Origin: Pseudomonas sp. MWU13-2100
Lineage (GTDB): Bacteria > Pseudomonadota > Gammaproteobacteria > Pseudomonadales > Pseudomonadaceae
Direction of reading: 5' to 3'
Assembly: GCF_023242365.1 (NCBI RefSeq)
Contig: NZ_JALLIX010000025.1
Location: 1-64,000, forward strand
Length of the DNA stretch: 64,000 bases
Within the stretch, counting starts at the first letter, position 1; every line of letters starts with the position of its first letter. Shown one piece after another: positions 51,053-60,890 of this stretch. Below the pieces are notes generated by a model. It saw nothing but the letters and a program-made list of their open reading frames with translations. It was not told the DNA's origin and did no database searches. The position numbers and the translations under genes were made by a program.

Positions 51053-51160
51053 GGGGCCTGCACCTTTAATGGGCCGAAGTGCTGCAAGAATAAGTCAGTC
51101 AGGTTTCAGATGGATGACAGGGTGGGGTGAGCAGTCTGTAGCGGTGCTGGTGTTTGTTCT

Positions 51161-51263
51161 GGCCTCTTCGCGGGCAAGCTCCGCTCCCACAGGACCGAGT
51201 CACACCGCAAACTCTCGGTCAGCCCCGGACATTGTGGGAGCGGAGCTTGCCCGCGAAGAGGCC
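51161..51263. repeat. REP pair with 31-bp perfect arms
   Basis: The arm at 51161-51191 (starts GGCCTCTTCGCGGGCAAGCT) is the exact inverse of 51233-51263, around a 41-bp loop. It is the longest perfect inverted repeat seen in the window, lying between the PstS-OmpA and xthA genes. Confidence 0.92.
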
Positions 51264-51282
51264 CTCAAGCCCGAACGCCGGA

Positions 51283-52095
51283 TCAGCTCAGCTCAAGCCA
51301 GATCGGTGCATGGTCGGAAGGTTTTTCCATGCCGCGCAATTCATAGTCGACCCCTCCGGCCTTGACCCGTGGCAGCAGACCGTTCGAGGCCAGGATCACG
51401 TCGATCCGCAGGCCACGCTTGGGCTCGTCTTCAAAACCACGGCTGCGGTAGTCGAACCAACTGAAGCGGTCATTCACCTCGGGGTGCAGGTGCCGGAAGC
51501 TGTCCACCAGCCCCCAGTTTTTCAGGCGGGCCAGCCATTCGCGCTCTTCCGGCAGGAAACTGCATTTGCCGGTTTTCAGCCAGCGTTTGGCATTGTCGGC
51601 GCCGATGCCGATATCGCAGTCTTCCGGGGAAATATTGATATCACCCATCACCACCAGCGGCTGGTCATGCTTGAACCGGCTTTCCAGCAGATGTTGCAGG
51701 TCCTGGTAGAAGCGTTCCTTGGCCGGAAACTTGGTCGGATGGTCGCGGCTTTCGCCCTGGGGGAAATAGCCGTTCATGATGGTCACCGGCGTGCCGTTTT
51801 CATCGGCGAAGCTGCCCCAGATAAAGCGCTTCTGGGCTTCCTCGTCGTCGCCGTCGAAGCCTTTGTGCAGGCTCAGCGGCGCCTGGCGCGAGAGCAGCGC
51901 CACGCCGTAATGGCCTTTCTGACCATGGAAATGTACGTGGTAACCCAGGGCTTCGACTTCGGCCTGTGGGAATTGATCATCGGAAACCTTGGTTTCCTGC
52001 AGGCCGATAACGTCCGGCTGATGTTTTTCGATCAGCGCCGCCAGCTGATGGGGCCGGGCGCGCAGGCCGTTGATGTTGAACGAGACGATCTTCAT
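51283..52095 (-). CDS. xthA: Exonuclease III (XthA)
   Basis: A 270-residue Mg-dependent exonuclease/AP endonuclease. MKIVSFNINGLRARPHQL at the start, the metal-binding glutamate in LQETKVSDDQF, VVMGDINISPEDCD, and the closing catalytic DHAPIWLEL are all present. It removes nucleotides from 3' ends and cuts at abasic sites in DNA repair. The ATG at 52095 is the family start; the frame runs further upstream without support and would overlap the GNAT promoter. Confidence 0.92.
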   Translation of the reverse strand: MKIVSFNINGLRARPHQLAALIEKHQPDVIGLQETKVSDDQFPQAEVEALGYHVHFHGQKGHYGVALLSRQAPLSLHKGFDGDDEEAQKRFIWGSFADENGTPVTIMNGYFPQGESRDHPTKFPAKERFYQDLQHLLESRFKHDQPLVVMGDINISPEDCDIGIGADNAKRWLKTGKCSFLPEEREWLARLKNWGLVDSFRHLHPEVNDRFSWFDYRSRGFEDEPKRGLRIDVILASNGLLPRVKAGGVDYELRGMEKPSDHAPIWLELS

Positions 52096-52231
52096 GGGCG
52101 GCAGTCCTGGCAAAACAGCGATGCTAGCCGACAAGTCTGGTGACGGCCAGCGTGGCGGGAGTTCCGTTGCACTGCTAACGTTGCTCTCAGATCGTCGCGG
52201 TAGTGCGCCGCGGCCAGAGAGGTTGACGCCC

Positions 52232-52882
52232 ATGCCGGATATGCCAGAGATCATGGCCCAGGTCCATCTGCTCGACGGTGGTTATTCACGCGAAGCACGT
52301 TCCCTGTTGTACCAGGCCTATCGGCATGAACCGACTTTCGCCTATCTGTTCGAGGCCGAACGCCCGGGCTACGAGCAACGGGTCCGAGCCACGGTGCGCG
52401 AGCGGGTCAAGCAGCACTTTGTCGAGGATTTGCCGGCGATTGGCTTGCTGGTCAATGACCGCCTGATCGGTATCGCCCTGATCGCCCCGCCCCAACGTCG
52501 CCTGGATATCACCGAGAGCTGGGTCTGGCGCATGCGCATGGTGCTGAGCACCGGCTTTCGTTGTACCCGCCGTTATCTGGAATACCAGCAGGCGGTGCTG
52601 GCCTGCCTGCCGTCGAATTCGGTGCATCTACTGCCGTTGCTGGGTATCCACCCGCAGTTCCAGGGCCAGCACTATGGCGAGCAACTGCTGATGGCAGTGC
52701 ACAACTGGTGTGCCGAGGACCCGCATTCCCAAGGCGTGGTGCTCGATACCGGTAACCCGCGCTACCTGGAGTTCTACAAGCGCCAGGGTTACGAGGACAT
52801 CGGCGAGGTGGCGGTGGGACCGATCCGCGAACACGTTTTTTATCACTCCAACCCTCAGGTGTTACAAACAGCAATGGCTTGA
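52232..52882 (+). CDS. GNAT-family N-acetyltransferase
   Basis: A 216-residue protein with a GNAT fold over about 60-200. LLPLLGIHPQFQGQHYGEQL is the acetyl-CoA-binding beta4-alpha3 segment, and GNPRYLEFYKRQGYEDIGEV is the last part. AGAGAGG lies upstream of the ATG. The substrate is unknown. It is divergent from xthA and is followed after 70 bp by tamA on the same strand. Confidence 0.78.
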   Translation: MPDMPEIMAQVHLLDGGYSREARSLLYQAYRHEPTFAYLFEAERPGYEQRVRATVRERVKQHFVEDLPAIGLLVNDRLIGIALIAPPQRRLDITESWVWRMRMVLSTGFRCTRRYLEYQQAVLACLPSNSVHLLPLLGIHPQFQGQHYGEQLLMAVHNWCAEDPHSQGVVLDTGNPRYLEFYKRQGYEDIGEVAVGPIREHVFYHSNPQVLQTAMA

Positions 52883-52952
52883 CTGTCGAACTTTCCGGTC
52901 GGTTTCGCGTTCTATGACGGCCCTAACCCAGCCCGTGATAGCATCCGCGCCT

Positions 52953-54680
52953 ATGATGTTTTCTATAAGATTGACCGGCGGTTTGCTTCTGCTTTGTTGC
53001 AGCATGGCGGCCCTGGCGCAAAGCGAACTCGATGTACGGGTCAAGCCGGCGAATGACGAGTTGAAGGCCAATGTGGAAGGCTACATTGGCAGTCTCGGTA
53101 ATCGTGGTGAGAATGCCCTGCGGCGTTTCAGCCGCGGCGCACAGGAACAGGCACGCAAGGCCGCCCAGGCGCTCGGCTATTATCAGCCGCGGATCGAGAC
53201 CGAAGTCGAGGCCGGCAAGACACCCAGACTGATCCTCACCATCGACCCCGGCGAACCGGTGCACCTGCGCAACGTCAGCGTGCGCATCGAAGGGCCGGCC
53301 GCCAGCCTCAAGGCCTTCCGGGTCCCCAAGGGGGACGCCCTCAAGCCCGGTGCCGTGCTCAACCACGGGCACTATGAGGACGCCAAGCGGTTGATCCTCA
53401 ACCAGGCCTCGCGCTACGGATTTTTCAGCGGGCGCTTTATCAGCCAGAAGCTGATCGTCGATCCCCAGGCGGGTGTCGCCGATATCGAGCTGATCTATGA
53501 CAGCGGTCCGCGCTATTCCCTGGGGCCGGTGCATTTTGCCGGCGACACCCCCTTCGACGAAGACCTGCTGCACCGCATGGTGCCGTTCAAGGCCGGTACC
53601 CCTTACGATTCAGAACTGATCGCCGAGCTCAACCAGGCCCTGCAATCGAGCGGCTACTTCGAAGGCGTGCGGGTGGACGCCGCGCCGATGGCGGCCAAGG
53701 ACCAGGTGATCCCGGTCGAGGTCCAGCTCGATACCCGCAAGCCGCGCACCATGGGCCTGGGCCTGGGCTATTCGACCGACGTCGGGCCTCGGGTCAAGGC
53801 CAACTGGACCCGTCACTGGGTCAATGCCCAGGGCGACAGCTACGGTATCGAAAGCGAGATTTCCGCGCCCCGGCAAAACATCGGCATCTGGTATGACCGC
53901 CCGCTGGACCCGCCGCTCACGGACAAGCTGCGTTGGGCGGCCGGCTACCAGTATGAAGAAATCTCCAACACCGACAGCCTGAGTCAATTGCTCACCGTCG
54001 GCCCGGAATGGCACAGCAAGTTGCCCAGCGGCTGGCAGCGGGTGATCTCGCTCAAGTGGCAGCGCGAGGAGTATCGCCTCGGCGAGGATACCGGGACGAG
54101 TACCTTGCTGATGCCGGGCATCAATTACTCCTACCTGCGCAGCGACAATCGTATCGATCCGCACAACGGCTATCGCCTGGAGTTCGACGGCAAGGTCGCC
54201 AAGGAAGGCCTGGCCTCGGACAATAACCTGTTGTACGGCACGGCCACGCTCAAGGGGTTGACCACGGTCTGGGATAACCATCGCTTCCTTGGCCGGATCC
54301 AGTTCGGTGGCAGCGCCACCAACGGCTACCAGAGCGTGCCGCCGTCCCTGCGTTTCTTCGCCGGTGGCGACCAGAGCGTGCGCGGCTACGACTACCAGAG
54401 CCTGTCTCCGAAAAACGCCGAGGGCGAGCGGACCGGCGGGCGCTACATGGTCGCTGGAAGTCTTGAGTACCAATATTCCATCGCCGAGAAATGGCGGGTC
54501 GCGACCTTCGTCGACCAGGGCAATTCGTTCAATACCCTGGAATTGCCGAGCCTCAAGACCGGCGTCGGCATCGGTGTACGCTGGGTTTCGCCGGTGGGGC
54601 CGATCCGCCTCGACCTGGCCCATGCGCTGGACGATCCCGGCGGTATCCGTTTGCACTTTTCCATGGGGCCTGAGTTGTGA
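52953..54680 (+). CDS. tamA: TamA outer-membrane Omp85-family protein
   Basis: A 575-residue outer-membrane protein. A signal peptide (about 1-22, cleaved at AALA) is followed by three POTRA domains (about 24-245) and a 16-strand beta barrel ending in HFSMGPEL. GGDQSVRGYDYQSLSP is the conserved strand 6/loop region of Omp85 proteins. It works with inner-membrane TamB to insert certain outer-membrane proteins and move lipids between membranes. The start chosen fits the signal peptide; an ATG at 52914 is possible. tamB overlaps the stop. Confidence 0.9.
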   Translation: MMFSIRLTGGLLLLCCSMAALAQSELDVRVKPANDELKANVEGYIGSLGNRGENALRRFSRGAQEQARKAAQALGYYQPRIETEVEAGKTPRLILTIDPGEPVHLRNVSVRIEGPAASLKAFRVPKGDALKPGAVLNHGHYEDAKRLILNQASRYGFFSGRFISQKLIVDPQAGVADIELIYDSGPRYSLGPVHFAGDTPFDEDLLHRMVPFKAGTPYDSELIAELNQALQSSGYFEGVRVDAAPMAAKDQVIPVEVQLDTRKPRTMGLGLGYSTDVGPRVKANWTRHWVNAQGDSYGIESEISAPRQNIGIWYDRPLDPPLTDKLRWAAGYQYEEISNTDSLSQLLTVGPEWHSKLPSGWQRVISLKWQREEYRLGEDTGTSTLLMPGINYSYLRSDNRIDPHNGYRLEFDGKVAKEGLASDNNLLYGTATLKGLTTVWDNHRFLGRIQFGGSATNGYQSVPPSLRFFAGGDQSVRGYDYQSLSPKNAEGERTGGRYMVAGSLEYQYSIAEKWRVATFVDQGNSFNTLELPSLKTGVGIGVRWVSPVGPIRLDLAHALDDPGGIRLHFSMGPEL

Positions 54681-57600
54681 CGCGTGGTTTGAAAATACTC
54701 GGCCTGGCGCTTGTCTCGCTGATTCTGTTGTTGCTGGTGTCCTTGAGTTTGCTGCTGGGCACCCAGGCCGGCAGTCGCTGGGCGTTGGCGCAAGTGCCGG
54801 GCTTGAGCGTGGAAAATTTCCACGGCCATTTGGCCGGCCAGTGGACTGCCGATCATCTGCTCTGGCAACAGGGCGCCAATCGGGTTGAATTGCAGCAGCC
54901 GCGCTTCAATTGGTCACCGCTGTGCCTGACGCACTTTGTCCTGTGCATCGATCAGTTGGACGTCGAGCGGGTCGACCTGCGCTTCGAGCCGGGTGCGCCT
55001 GCCGAGAGCGGGCCGCTGAGCTTGCCGACGCTGAAACTGCCGGTGGCGATCGAGTTGCGCCAGGTGCGTATCGGCAGCCTGTGGCTCGACGGCAGCGAGC
55101 AGCTCAAGGAGTTGCAACTGGCCGCGCATTGGACTGCGAAGGGGTTGCAGATCGATACCGTGCACTTGCGGCATGACGACCTCAGCCTGGACCTGTCCGG
55201 GCTGCTGCAACCGAGCGGCGACTGGCCGCTGGAGGCCGAGGGCAAGCTGCTGTTACCGGCTCCGGGCGGTGTGCCCTGGGCCCTGGCGCTGGAGGTGCAG
55301 GGCGATTTGCTCAAGACCCTCAAGCTCAAGGCCAACAGCAGCGGTTATCTGCAGGGCCGGCTCACGGGCGAACTCGAGGCCCTGGCCGAGCACCTGCCGG
55401 CCCGGGTGCGGATCAGCGCCGATGGCTTCAAGGCCAGCGCCGAGCTGCCGGATACCCTGCAACTCAATCAACTGGAGCTCACCGGCAGCGGCAACCTGAA
55501 AGACGGCTACCAGCTCCAGGGCAAGGCCGTGCTGCCGGCCGAGCAAGGCCCCGTCGACCTGAACCTGCAAGCTCGGGTCGATGCGCAGGGGGCGCAGATC
55601 GCCGCGCTGGACCTGACGGCCGATGCCAGGCAGCGGCTGAAGCTCAGCGCCGAGCTGGACTGGCAGAAGGGCTTCAGCGCCGACGCCAAGGTCGACTGGC
55701 TGGACTTCCCCTGGCATCGCCTGTACCCGTTGATCGAGGAGCCGGCGGTCAAGGCGCGGACCCTGGTCGGCGAAGTGCATTACCGCGATGGCAACTACCT
55801 GGGCTACGTCCAGGCCGATCTCGACGGCCCGGCGGGCAAGTTCAGCCTGCTGACGCCGTTCAGTGGCGACCTGAAACAGATCGCCCTGCCGCAGCTCGAA
55901 CTGACCGCGGGGCAGGGCAAGGCCAGCGGGCACCTGAACCTGCAATTCGCCGATGGTATCGCCTGGGACACCGCGCTGGACCTGAGTGCACTCAACCCGG
56001 CGTATTGGCTGGCGGAATTGCCCGGGACCCTGGCCGGGCCGCTGCGCAGCAAAGGCGAATTGAAGAACCAGCAGCTTGTCCTCGAGGCCAATATCGACCT
56101 CAAGGGCAAATTGCGCGGGCAACCGGCGCAGCTCCAGGCCAAGGCCGGCGGTAAAGGCGAGCAATGGACCCTCAGTGCCCTGGACATTCGCCTCGGCGAC
56201 AACCGCATCCAGGGCAGCGGCAGCCTGCAGCAACGCCTGGCCGGGCGGCTCGACCTCAATCTGCCGCGCCTGGGCCAGCTCTGGCCGCAGTTGCGCGGGC
56301 AAGTCAAGGGCCGGGTCGAACTCGCCGGTACGCTCAAGGCGCCGCAAGGCAAGGTCAGCCTGCACGGCCAGCAACTGGTGTTCGCCGCCAACCGCCTGCA
56401 CGATCTCAGTCTCGAAGCCGATCTGGACAGTGCCCAACGCGGACGGCTGGACCTCAAGGGCGACGGTATCCAGGCCGGCGACACGGCCCTGGGCAGCCTG
56501 ATCTTGCACGGGCAGGGCGATCTCAAGCGCCAGCAGGCGCAACTCGCTCTGCAAGGCCCGCTGCTGAAACTGGCCCTCGACCTGGACGGCGGGCTCGACA
56601 AAGGCAACTGGCGCGGTCGCCTGGTTTCGGGCGATGTGCAGACCGGCGGCCAGGACTGGAAGCTGCAGAACCCGGCCAAACTCGAATACCTCGCCGATGG
56701 CCGGCTGAACTTCGGCAGCCACTGTTGGTTGTCGGGGGAGGCCAGCCTGTGTGGCGAGGACCAGCGGCTGATGCCCGAGCCGCGCTTGCGTTATCACCTC
56801 AAACAGTTCCCCCTGGAAAGCCTCGGGCAATGGATGCCCCGCGACTTCGCCTGGCAAGGCCGGCTGAACGCCGACCTGCAACTGGACCTGCCGGCCAGCG
56901 GCCCCAAGGGCCAGATCATGATCGATGCCAGTGGCGGTATCCTGCGCATCCGTGAGCGGCGCAAATGGCTGGATTTCCCCTATGAGACCCTCAGGCTGAC
57001 CAGCAACCTGACCCCGCGTCGGGTCGATACGGTCCTGGATTTTCGTGGTGGCAAACTTGGCGAACTGATGCTCCAGGCGCAGATCGATCCCCTGGCGAAG
57101 AACAAGCCCCTGAGCGGCGATTTCCGCCTCAGCGGTCTCGACCTCAGCGTGGCCCGGCCTTTCGTGCGCAAGGTCGAGACCCTGGCCGGGCGCCTGGATG
57201 GCAGTGGGCGCTTGTCTGGCGGCCTATTGGCACCCAAGGTCGACGGTAACCTGACCTTGAGCGGCGGCGAGGTTTCCGGCTCGGAGGTCCCCACCACGAT
57301 CAAGGACTTGCGGGTGCAGGCGCAGATTGCCGGGGAAAGGGTCCAGCTCAACGGCAGTTGGACCGGTGGCGACGCCGGGCACGGCAGCCTGGCTGGGCAT
57401 ATCGACTGGACCGATGCGCTACAGCTGGAATTGGCGATCAAGGGCTCGCAGTTGCCGGTCAGTGTCGAGCCGTATGCGGCGCTGGAAGTCGCGCCGGACC
57501 TGACGGTGTCAATGCACGGTGACAAGCTGGCGATTGCCGGCAAGGTGCATGTGCCCAAGGGCGCGATCACCGTGCGCGAGCTGCCGCCGTCGACGGTCAA

Positions 57601-58348
57601 GGTCTCCGACGACACGTTGATCGTTGGCCAGCCGACCACAGAGGGCAAGGCGGCGCTGGCGATGTCCATGGATATCGAGGTGCTGGTGGGGGAGGACAAG
57701 CTCAGCTTCAACGGCTTTGGCCTGAGCGCCGACTTGCAGGGTCAGGTGCATATCGGCGACAACCTCGACACCCGGGGTGAGCTGCGCCTGAATGACGGAC
57801 GCTACAGCGCCTATGGCCAGCGCCTGACCATTCGCCGGGCGCGATTGCTGTTCGCCGGTCCCATTGACCAGCCTTACCTGGATATCGAGGCGATTCGCCA
57901 GACCGGTGACGTGATTGCCGGTATTCGCCTGAGCGGCAGCGCCGAGCAGCCCACCACGCAGATCTTCTCGGAACCGGCCATGAGCCAGGAGCAGGCATTG
58001 TCCTACCTGGTGCTGGGACGCCCCTTGAGCACCACCGGCGAAGACAGCAATATGCTGGCCCAGGCGGCGTTGGGCTTGGGTTTGATGGGCAGTGCCGGGT
58101 TGACCGGCGACCTGGCGAAGAACCTGGGCATCGAGGATTTTTCCCTCGATACCCAGGGCAGTGGCAGCACCACGTCGGTGGTGGCCAGCGGCAAGATCAC
58201 CGAGAAGCTGAGCTTGCGCTATGGGGTGGGGGTGTTCGAACCGGCCAATACCATTGCCTTGCGTTATATGTTGAGCAAGAAGGTTTACCTGGAGGCGGCG
58301 AGTGGCGTGGCCAGTTCCCTGGATATTTTCTACAAGCGCGATTTTTGA
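54677..58348 (+). CDS. tamB: TamB inner-membrane/periplasmic bridge protein
   Basis: A 1223-residue AsmA-like protein. An N-terminal helix (about 5-28) anchors it in the inner membrane. The rest is a long beta-rich groove made of repeated strands, closed by the conserved TamB C-terminal DUF490 domain (about 880-1223; EQALSYLVLGRPLS, LYLEAASG-like end VYLEAASGVASSLDIFYKRD). It spans the periplasm to TamA. It starts at GTG 54677 and overlaps tamA by four bases, so the two are cotranslated. Large antisense frames over it are composition artefacts. Confidence 0.92.
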   Translation: MTRGLKILGLALVSLILLLLVSLSLLLGTQAGSRWALAQVPGLSVENFHGHLAGQWTADHLLWQQGANRVELQQPRFNWSPLCLTHFVLCIDQLDVERVDLRFEPGAPAESGPLSLPTLKLPVAIELRQVRIGSLWLDGSEQLKELQLAAHWTAKGLQIDTVHLRHDDLSLDLSGLLQPSGDWPLEAEGKLLLPAPGGVPWALALEVQGDLLKTLKLKANSSGYLQGRLTGELEALAEHLPARVRISADGFKASAELPDTLQLNQLELTGSGNLKDGYQLQGKAVLPAEQGPVDLNLQARVDAQGAQIAALDLTADARQRLKLSAELDWQKGFSADAKVDWLDFPWHRLYPLIEEPAVKARTLVGEVHYRDGNYLGYVQADLDGPAGKFSLLTPFSGDLKQIALPQLELTAGQGKASGHLNLQFADGIAWDTALDLSALNPAYWLAELPGTLAGPLRSKGELKNQQLVLEANIDLKGKLRGQPAQLQAKAGGKGEQWTLSALDIRLGDNRIQGSGSLQQRLAGRLDLNLPRLGQLWPQLRGQVKGRVELAGTLKAPQGKVSLHGQQLVFAANRLHDLSLEADLDSAQRGRLDLKGDGIQAGDTALGSLILHGQGDLKRQQAQLALQGPLLKLALDLDGGLDKGNWRGRLVSGDVQTGGQDWKLQNPAKLEYLADGRLNFGSHCWLSGEASLCGEDQRLMPEPRLRYHLKQFPLESLGQWMPRDFAWQGRLNADLQLDLPASGPKGQIMIDASGGILRIRERRKWLDFPYETLRLTSNLTPRRVDTVLDFRGGKLGELMLQAQIDPLAKNKPLSGDFRLSGLDLSVARPFVRKVETLAGRLDGSGRLSGGLLAPKVDGNLTLSGGEVSGSEVPTTIKDLRVQAQIAGERVQLNGSWTGGDAGHGSLAGHIDWTDALQLELAIKGSQLPVSVEPYAALEVAPDLTVSMHGDKLAIAGKVHVPKGAITVRELPPSTVKVSDDTLIVGQPTTEGKAALAMSMDIEVLVGEDKLSFNGFGLSADLQGQVHIGDNLDTRGELRLNDGRYSAYGQRLTIRRARLLFAGPIDQPYLDIEAIRQTGDVIAGIRLSGSAEQPTTQIFSEPAMSQEQALSYLVLGRPLSTTGEDSNMLAQAALGLGLMGSAGLTGDLAKNLGIEDFSLDTQGSGSTTSVVASGKITEKLSLRYGVGVFEPANTIALRYMLSKKVYLEAASGVASSLDIFYKRDF

Positions 58349-58401
58349 GGGGCCGATTTTTGAGGGACAGCATCCATTTCCTTGAGGGGATGGCGCTTTT
58401 T

Positions 58402-58473
58402 GTGGGAGCGGAGCTTGCCCGCGAAGGGGCCCTGGAGGGCGCTAAAAGCTTCGCGGGCAAGCTCCGCTCCCAC
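58402..58473. repeat. REP pair
   Basis: GTGGGAGCGGAGCTTGCCCG and CGGGCAAGCTCCGCTCCCAC form a perfect inverted pair between the convergent tamB and aldo/keto reductase genes. Confidence 0.9.
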
Positions 58474-58517
58474 AGGGCTGCGTTGTGTTCTCGGGACCAG
58501 GGGTCACAGGCGGTTAC

Positions 58518-59513
58518 TCAGCGATTGAGGCCCTGCATCACCGCCTCCGGATAGCGCAGCCCGGCGATGGCACCGGCCGGGAAAATCGCTTCCAATACCT
58601 GCAACTCGGCGGAGCTCAGCTTCACCTCCAATGCCGCGACGTTCTCTTCCAGGTACTTGCGCTGCTTGGTCCCGGGGATCGGGATCAGGTAGTCGCCCTG
58701 GGCCAGGACCCAGGCCAGCGCCAGTTGCCCGGCGGTCACGCCTTTTTCCGCGGCCAACGCCTGCACTTGCTCCACCAGCCGCAGGTTACGGACGAAGTTC
58801 TCGCCTTGGAAGCGTGGGCTGAAACGCCGATAGTCATCGGCGGCGAAATCCTCCGGGCTCTTCAACGCACCGGTCAGGAAACCGCGACCCAACGGACTAT
58901 AGGGCACAAAGGCAATCCCCAGGCGTTGGCAGGCGGCCAGGCAGCCGTTGTCTTCCTGGTCGCGACTCCACAGCGAGTACTCGCTTTGCAAGGCGCTGAT
59001 CGGATGCACCCGATGGGCCCGCTCCAGGGTCTCGGCCGAGGCCTCGCTCAGACCCAGGTAACGGACCTTGCCGACCTTGACCAGTTCGGCCATGGCGCCG
59101 ACGGTTTCCTCAATGGCCACCTCCGGATCGATACGGTGCTGGTAGTACAGGTCCAGGGTCTCGATGCCCAATCGCTTGAGGGTGCCGTCGATGGCCGTGC
59201 GAATGTACTCCGGCTTGCCGCTGACCCCTCGGTACGCCGGGTTGGCCGGGTCGCGCAGGATGCCGAACTTGCTGGCCAGGAACACCTGCTCGCGTTTGCC
59301 GGCGATGGCCTGGCCGATCAGTTCCTCGTTGCTGTGGGGGCCGTACATGTCGGCGGTGTCGAGCAGGGTCACGCCCAGTTCCAAGGCCCGATGCAAGGTG
59401 GCGATGGCTTCGCGGGTGTCGTTGCCGGTGGTGTAGAAATCGGTCATGCCCATGCAGCCGAGGCCGATGGCGGAGACCTGTGGACCGTTCTTGCCGAGTT
59501 GACGGGTATGCAT
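58518..59513 (-). CDS. Aldo/keto reductase (AKR13-like)
   Basis: A 331-residue NADPH-dependent aldo/keto reductase: IGLGCMGMTDFY, LLDTADMYGPHSNEELIG (Asp, Tyr), LASKFG (Lys), YYQHRID (His). The KLGE-like IPIPGTKQRKYLEEN binds cofactor. It reduces aldehydes or quinone-like substrates; the true one is unknown. It is divergent from a LysR gene across 105 bp and is probably its target. The ATG at 59513 is the usual start. Confidence 0.85.
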   Translation of the reverse strand: MHTRQLGKNGPQVSAIGLGCMGMTDFYTTGNDTREAIATLHRALELGVTLLDTADMYGPHSNEELIGQAIAGKREQVFLASKFGILRDPANPAYRGVSGKPEYIRTAIDGTLKRLGIETLDLYYQHRIDPEVAIEETVGAMAELVKVGKVRYLGLSEASAETLERAHRVHPISALQSEYSLWSRDQEDNGCLAACQRLGIAFVPYSPLGRGFLTGALKSPEDFAADDYRRFSPRFQGENFVRNLRLVEQVQALAAEKGVTAGQLALAWVLAQGDYLIPIPGTKQRKYLEENVAALEVKLSSAELQVLEAIFPAGAIAGLRYPEAVMQGLNR

Positions 59514-59618
59514 GGTGTGGCTCCTATGGGATTTCCAACAGTGTGAACCTCGACAAAAGTGCGATAAACCGGCTAAAAGCACTATCACTATTCATTAATT
59601 CACAATAATGGAGGGCCG

Positions 59619-60530
59619 ATGGATCGCTTCAATGCCATGCGGGTCTTTACCCGGATCGTCGAACTGGGCGGTTTCGCCAAGGCCGCCGACAGCCTGCAAC
59701 TGCCTCGCGCTTCGGTGACAGTGCTGGTCAAGCAACTGGAAGCGCATCTGGGCGTGCAGTTGCTGCACCGCACCACCCGCCAGGTCAGTACCACCCTCGA
59801 TGGCGCGGCCTATTACCAGCGCTGCGTGCGGTTGCTGGCGGACCTTGAGGAAACCGAGGCGGTGTTTTCCACGGCCCGGCAGAATCCGCGCGGTACCCTG
59901 CGGGTCGATATGCCGGCGGGTATCGGACGCTTGATCGTGATCCCGGTATTGCCTGAGTTCACCGAGCGTTATCCGCTGATCGAGCTGGAAATCGGCCTGA
60001 ACGACCGGCCGGTGGACCTGATCCGCGACGGTATCGATTGCGTGCTGCGCGGTGGCCTGGCCCTCGACGATTCGCTGGTGGCGCGGCCGTTGGTGCTGGT
60101 CGAGCAAGTGACCTGTGCCAGCCCGGCCTATATCGAACTCATGGGCATGCCGACTTCACTGGCGGACCTGGCGGGGCATCGGATGGTCGAGTATTTTTCC
60201 AGTGTGACTGGCAAGCGCTTCGGGCTGGAGTTCCAGCAGGGCGGGCAATTGCAGGCGATCGACCTGCCCAAGCACCTCTCGGTGAGCAGTGCCGACGGTT
60301 ACCTGGCAGCCTGTGAGGCTGGCTATGGGCTGGTGCAGATTCCCTATTACCACGTGACCGAACAACTGCGCAGTGGTCAGTTGTGCGAAGTGTTGCGCGA
60401 TTATCCCGCGCCCGGATTGCCGTTGAACGCAATGTATCCGCCGCACCGACAGATGTCGGCGCGGGTACGGGTGTTTGTCGATTGGCTGGTGGAGATCTGT
60501 ACCCGACCGGGTACCGGGTTTCGGCGCTGA
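59619..60530 (+). CDS. LysR-family regulator, CrgA/YhjC-like
   Basis: A 303-residue LysR regulator with the winged helix MDRFNAMRVFTRIVELGGFA, KAADSLQLPRASVTVLVKQL and a two-lobe effector domain (about 90-295). GGAGGG precedes the ATG. It is divergent from the aldo/keto reductase, an association common for this subgroup, whose inducers are often electrophilic or quinone compounds. That link is an inference. Confidence 0.83.
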   Translation: MDRFNAMRVFTRIVELGGFAKAADSLQLPRASVTVLVKQLEAHLGVQLLHRTTRQVSTTLDGAAYYQRCVRLLADLEETEAVFSTARQNPRGTLRVDMPAGIGRLIVIPVLPEFTERYPLIELEIGLNDRPVDLIRDGIDCVLRGGLALDDSLVARPLVLVEQVTCASPAYIELMGMPTSLADLAGHRMVEYFSSVTGKRFGLEFQQGGQLQAIDLPKHLSVSSADGYLAACEAGYGLVQIPYYHVTEQLRSGQLCEVLRDYPAPGLPLNAMYPPHRQMSARVRVFVDWLVEICTRPGTGFRR

Positions 60531-60564
60531 GGGGGCGGCTGATCACCATCCCCGGCAGCCGTGA

Positions 60565-60723
60565 TCAGCGGCGGTAGTAGTGCTCACCACCATAGTAACG
60601 ATGGTCACCATCATAGTAACGATGGTCATGATCGTGCCAGCCGCCACCATGGGGAAAGATGATGCAACCGCTCAGGGACAGAATGATCAGCAGGGGAATC
60701 AGCAGTGTGATTCGACGAAACAT
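60565..60723 (-). CDS. Small His/Tyr-rich lipoprotein (52 residues)
   Basis: This gene encodes 52 residues. A signal peptide (MFRRITLLIPLLIILSLSGC) ends in the lipobox LSGC with the lipidated Cys20. The mature part of about 33 residues is rich in His, Tyr, Asp and Gly (HDHDHRYY, twice HRYY). GAGGAT lies ahead of the ATG. The residue after the cysteine is Ile, so the outer membrane is likely. The His/Asp clusters could bind metal ions, but no function is known. Confidence 0.78.
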   Translation of the reverse strand: MFRRITLLIPLLIILSLSGCIIFPHGGGWHDHDHRYYDGDHRYYGGEHYYRR

Positions 60724-60890
60724 GGATAGATCCTCATGGGTGAAGCCGGGAAGCTAAAACATTTCCGCGGCTGTAATATGAGACCCCGTTTGTGTCGTTT
60801 CATTCATCGACCTTTGTAGGTCATTGGTATGTATTCTGATACAAGCTGGATACATTGACCGCTTCAGGCTTTAACTTTCAGGAATACCCA

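Noticed and set aside
52914..52952. Earlier start for tamA at 52914
   Set aside because: It would add 13 residues before a good signal peptide and lacks a better ribosome binding site, so the start at 52953 is preferred.
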